From Roseburia sp. (lineage in GTDB: Bacteria > Bacillota > Clostridia > Lachnospirales > Lachnospiraceae): a DNA stretch of 14,865 nucleotides. The stretch is from NCBI GenBank assembly GCA_017621905.1, contig JAGASC010000120.1, positions 1-14,865 of the forward strand, in the 5' to 3' direction. Positions within the stretch are counted from its first letter, which is position 1. Each line of letters starts with the position of its first letter. Position numbers and translations under genes: made by a program. Below the pieces are notes generated by a model. That model had not been told where the DNA came from and did no database searches. It saw only the letters and a list, made by a program, of their open reading frames with translations. This document shows positions 13,291-14,865 of this stretch, piece by piece.

Positions 13291-14028
13291 ATGAAGCGAG
13301 TGAAGTTGATTGTAGCCTACGATGGCACAAATTATAAAGGCTGGCAGGTGCAGCCAAACGGAATCACAATAGAGGAAGTGTTGAATCAGAAACTTTCAGA
13401 ATTGCTGGGGGAGAATATCGTAGTGACAGGAGCCAGCCGGACGGATTCCGGGGTTCATTCCTTGGGAAATGTGGCAATTTTTGATACAAACACAAGAATG
13501 CCTGCGGAGAAAATATCTTTTGCCCTAAATCAGAGACTGCCGGAGGATATTGTAGTCCAGGACTCCTGCGAGGTACCTTCCGATTGGCATCCGCGGTATC
13601 AGAAGGGGCGGAAAACGTATGAATACCGTATCTTAAATCGTACCTTCCGTATGCCTACCAGACGACTGGACACCTACTTTTATTATCACCCGCTGGACAT
13701 AGAAAAAATGCAGCGGGCTGCGGCATACCTGGTGGGAGAGCATGATTTCAAAAGTTTTTGCGCTGTGGGTGCACAGGTAAAGACGACGGTACGCACCATA
13801 TATGCCTGCGACGTGAGAAAAGACCAGGATATCATTACCATCCGGGTAACGGGAAATGGCTTTTTATACAACATGGTACGGATTATAGCCGGAACCTTGA
13901 TTCGAGTGGGCGGTGGCGAATGGAAGCCGGAGCAGATCCCGGATATTTTATCTGCGCTCGACCGCAACGCTGCCGGGCCGACGGCACCGGCCCATGGGCT
14001 TACTATGATAGGGATTGAGTATGAGTAA
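13291..14028 (+). CDS. truA: tRNA pseudouridine(38-40) synthase TruA
   Basis: This 245-residue protein starts RVKLIVAYDGTNYKGWQVQ and contains ASRTDSGVHS with the catalytic Asp52. It continues with WHPRYQKGRKTYEYRI, AAYLVGEHDFKSFC, and ends RVTGNGFLYNMVRIIAGTLIRVG then APAHGLTMIGIEYE, all TruA hallmarks. It converts uridines 38, 39 and 40 of tRNA anticodon stems to pseudouridine. AAGGAATGAAGAGA before the ATG can serve as ribosome site. Its place directly after ecfT is the common Firmicutes order. The usual next genes, rplM and rpsI, are absent; a terminator and an opposing gene pair follow. Confidence 0.96.
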   Translation: MKRVKLIVAYDGTNYKGWQVQPNGITIEEVLNQKLSELLGENIVVTGASRTDSGVHSLGNVAIFDTNTRMPAEKISFALNQRLPEDIVVQDSCEVPSDWHPRYQKGRKTYEYRILNRTFRMPTRRLDTYFYYHPLDIEKMQRAAAYLVGEHDFKSFCAVGAQVKTTVRTIYACDVRKDQDIITIRVTGNGFLYNMVRIIAGTLIRVGGGEWKPEQIPDILSALDRNAAGPTAPAHGLTMIGIEYE

Positions 14029-14074
14029 GACTTTACAATAAATAACACTGTTCCGGCAAGTCGTATAGCACAAA

Positions 14075-14109
14075 AGAACCCTTGAAAATATCGGATGATC
14101 AAGGGTTCT
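14075..14109. terminator. Hairpin terminator between truA and the DUF2442 gene
   Basis: AGAACCCTTGA (14075-14085) and TCAAGGGTTCT (14099-14109) are a perfect 11-bp inverted repeat around a 13-base loop. A rather AT-rich AATAATTCTTTATT follows on the plus side and CAAAA precedes it, so it could act on both strands. It lies between convergent genes, where a shared terminator is expected. Confidence 0.75.
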
Positions 14110-14155
14110 AATAATTCTTTATTCAATATGCATCTAGACTATCATAATAGAAAAA

Positions 14156-14431
14156 TTATGCGATTTGCTCTTTAACATATGGCAATTCATATAAAGTGTC
14201 TGGATCAATATCCAAACAAGCCGTATGATCCCGGTTTCCTTTGATATCCCATGCAAGTGTATCGTTAAGTACAGTACAAGTATCCATAAAAACATCAATA
14301 TCTCTCAGCGCACAAAACACCCCTTTGTCAATCATGCGAGACATATCATAACATACAATCTTTCCGTCGTCAAAATAAACATATACTGAATAATTCTTCA
14401 TTGGTATAACTTGTACAACCTTTGGAAACAT
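14156..14431 (-). CDS. DUF2442 domain protein
   Basis: This 91-residue protein (MFPKVVQVIPMKNYSVYVYFDDG..., ending CLDIDPDTLYELPYVKEQIA) fits the DUF2442 family, with its small beta sheet, VYFDDGKIVCYDM, and a final D-x-x-L-Y-E box. The function is unknown; a structure in this family has been reported with a helix-turn-helix-like part, so DNA binding has been suggested. I chose the ATG at 14431 because AGGAGG lies seven bases before it (14439-14444 read on the minus strand); a longer frame to 14500 would overlap the partner. The gene begins 14 bases after the DUF4160 stop, so they are one operon. Its end faces truA. Confidence 0.8.
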   Translation of the reverse strand: MFPKVVQVIPMKNYSVYVYFDDGKIVCYDMSRMIDKGVFCALRDIDVFMDTCTVLNDTLAWDIKGNRDHTACLDIDPDTLYELPYVKEQIA

Positions 14432-14445
14432 CCTGCTACCTCCTG

Positions 14446-14706
14446 TTATATTAAAGGATTGATTCTGTTTAATGGTTTTCCATCTTTTGATAATTCCCAA
14501 TTTTGCATCAATTCATCCTGATGCAAAACACACCATGCTAAAATCAATTTTAATTGTCTTGATGGCAAAGCGCCTTTTATTACTCTTGCTCCATCTATTT
14601 CAATTAACGCTTTATTTCCGTTATATTCCGCATGAAAATGAGGTGGGTTGTGGTCATCATAATACATGGTTACTCTTATTCCATAAAACAATGATATTTC
14701 TGGCAT
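14446..14706 (-). CDS. DUF4160 domain protein
   Basis: This 86-residue protein reads MPEISLFYGIRVTMYYDDHNPPHFHAEYNGNKALIEIDG and then a helical end with LKLILAWCVLHQDELMQNWELSKDGKPLNRINPL. The HNPPHFHAEY stretch with its two histidines is the hallmark of DUF4160, and the LPSRQLKLILAW helix is usual. Its biochemical function is not known. AAGGAGG at 14717-14723 (minus strand) lies ten bases before the ATG. It is the first gene of a pair with DUF2442. Such pairs are often found together in diverse bacteria and resemble toxin-antitoxin or other accessory modules, but I have not seen proof. The local DNA looks more AT-rich than neighbouring genes. Confidence 0.83.
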   Translation of the reverse strand: MPEISLFYGIRVTMYYDDHNPPHFHAEYNGNKALIEIDGARVIKGALPSRQLKLILAWCVLHQDELMQNWELSKDGKPLNRINPLI

Positions 14707-14741
14707 CCTGTATTTTCCTCCTTACAACTCTTTGTATCGTA

Positions 14742-14747
14742 AGTATA
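14742..14747 (-). promoter_or_regulatory. Extended -10 promoter of the DUF4160-DUF2442 pair
   Basis: On the minus strand the sequence TGGTATACT (14750-14742) is an extended -10 with TATACT as hexamer. Only a weak TTTATT lies at the -35 distance. It is 36 bases upstream of the DUF4160 ATG. This makes the pair an independent transcription unit. Confidence 0.5.
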
Positions 14748-14780
14748 CCACAATTACAATTTTAAATAAAGAAATAATTC

Positions 14781-14807
14781 AAGATTCAAAGGTGGTTTGA
14801 GAATCTT
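14781..14807. other. Hairpin near the right edge
   Basis: AAGATTC (14781-14787) pairs with GAATCTT (14801-14807), with AAA/TTT inside at 14788-14790 and 14796-14798 and a two-base bulge. TCTTATAATATG follows. It may be a terminator or control site for something outside the window; the rest (14808-14865) shows no gene I can support. Confidence 0.3.
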
Positions 14808-14865
14808 TCTTATAATATGAAAAACCTGTTTGCAGTGATTGTCAGACCCATACATTTCCTATCAA

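Noticed and set aside
14432..14500. Longer start of the DUF2442 gene at 14500
   Set aside because: It would overlap the DUF4160 gene by more than 50 bases, and AGGAGG is correctly placed for the ATG at 14431.

Overview
The window looks like a chromosomal segment of a Gram-positive anaerobe of the class Clostridia, most likely family Lachnospiraceae. This is inferred from gene content (a GlgC/GlgD pair, a VanW/G5 protein, an Lrp-aminotransferase pair, an ECF-truA cluster), strong AGGAGG-type ribosome binding sites and moderate GC. No rRNA, tRNA, CRISPR array, insertion sequence or phage gene was seen.

Layout. At 1-1343 is the end of probable glgC, overlapping glgD by one base, then an inverted-repeat element and an intrinsic terminator: the tail of a glycogen-synthesis operon. 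At 1478-2461 a promoter drives a DUF308 membrane protein and an unrecognised 76-residue protein, closed by a terminator. At 2488-5018 are a B12-binding-type radical SAM/DUF4080 protein and a DEDDh exonuclease. At 5019-5431 is a gene-free block of about 410 bp packed with perfect hairpins, including a 140-bp element with terminal inverted repeats. At 5432-7242 are a 34-residue membrane peptide and a secreted VanW/G5 cell-wall protein, each with its own extended -10 promoter. At 7326-10525 is a same-strand run: HypE/PurM-like AIR-synthase protein, Lrp/AsnC regulator, PLP aminotransferase (ATGA overlap) and trmL. At 10691-14028 is the core ECF transporter (ecfA1, ecfA2, ecfT) plus truA. At 14156-14706, on the opposite strand, a DUF4160-DUF2442 pair of unknown function has its own promoter and faces truA across a terminator.

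How the genes fit together. Three modules are clear: glycogen synthesis, the ECF energising module that would serve vitamin or metal S-components encoded elsewhere, and tRNA modification (trmL, truA). The Lrp-aminotransferase pair is translationally coupled and probably a self-contained amino-acid metabolism unit.

The most unusual content is non-coding. A degenerate motif, TTTGTAACWGTTCRG, occurs in four intergenic regions (1186, 4248 reversed, 5051, 10600), in each case just downstream of a gene. At 5051 and 1185 it forms one end of an inverted-repeat element. This looks like a family of short palindromic, MITE-like or structured-RNA elements. The other item to follow up is the DUF4160-DUF2442 pair next to truA, where many Firmicutes carry rplM-rpsI. 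I found no clear new defence or catalytic system.
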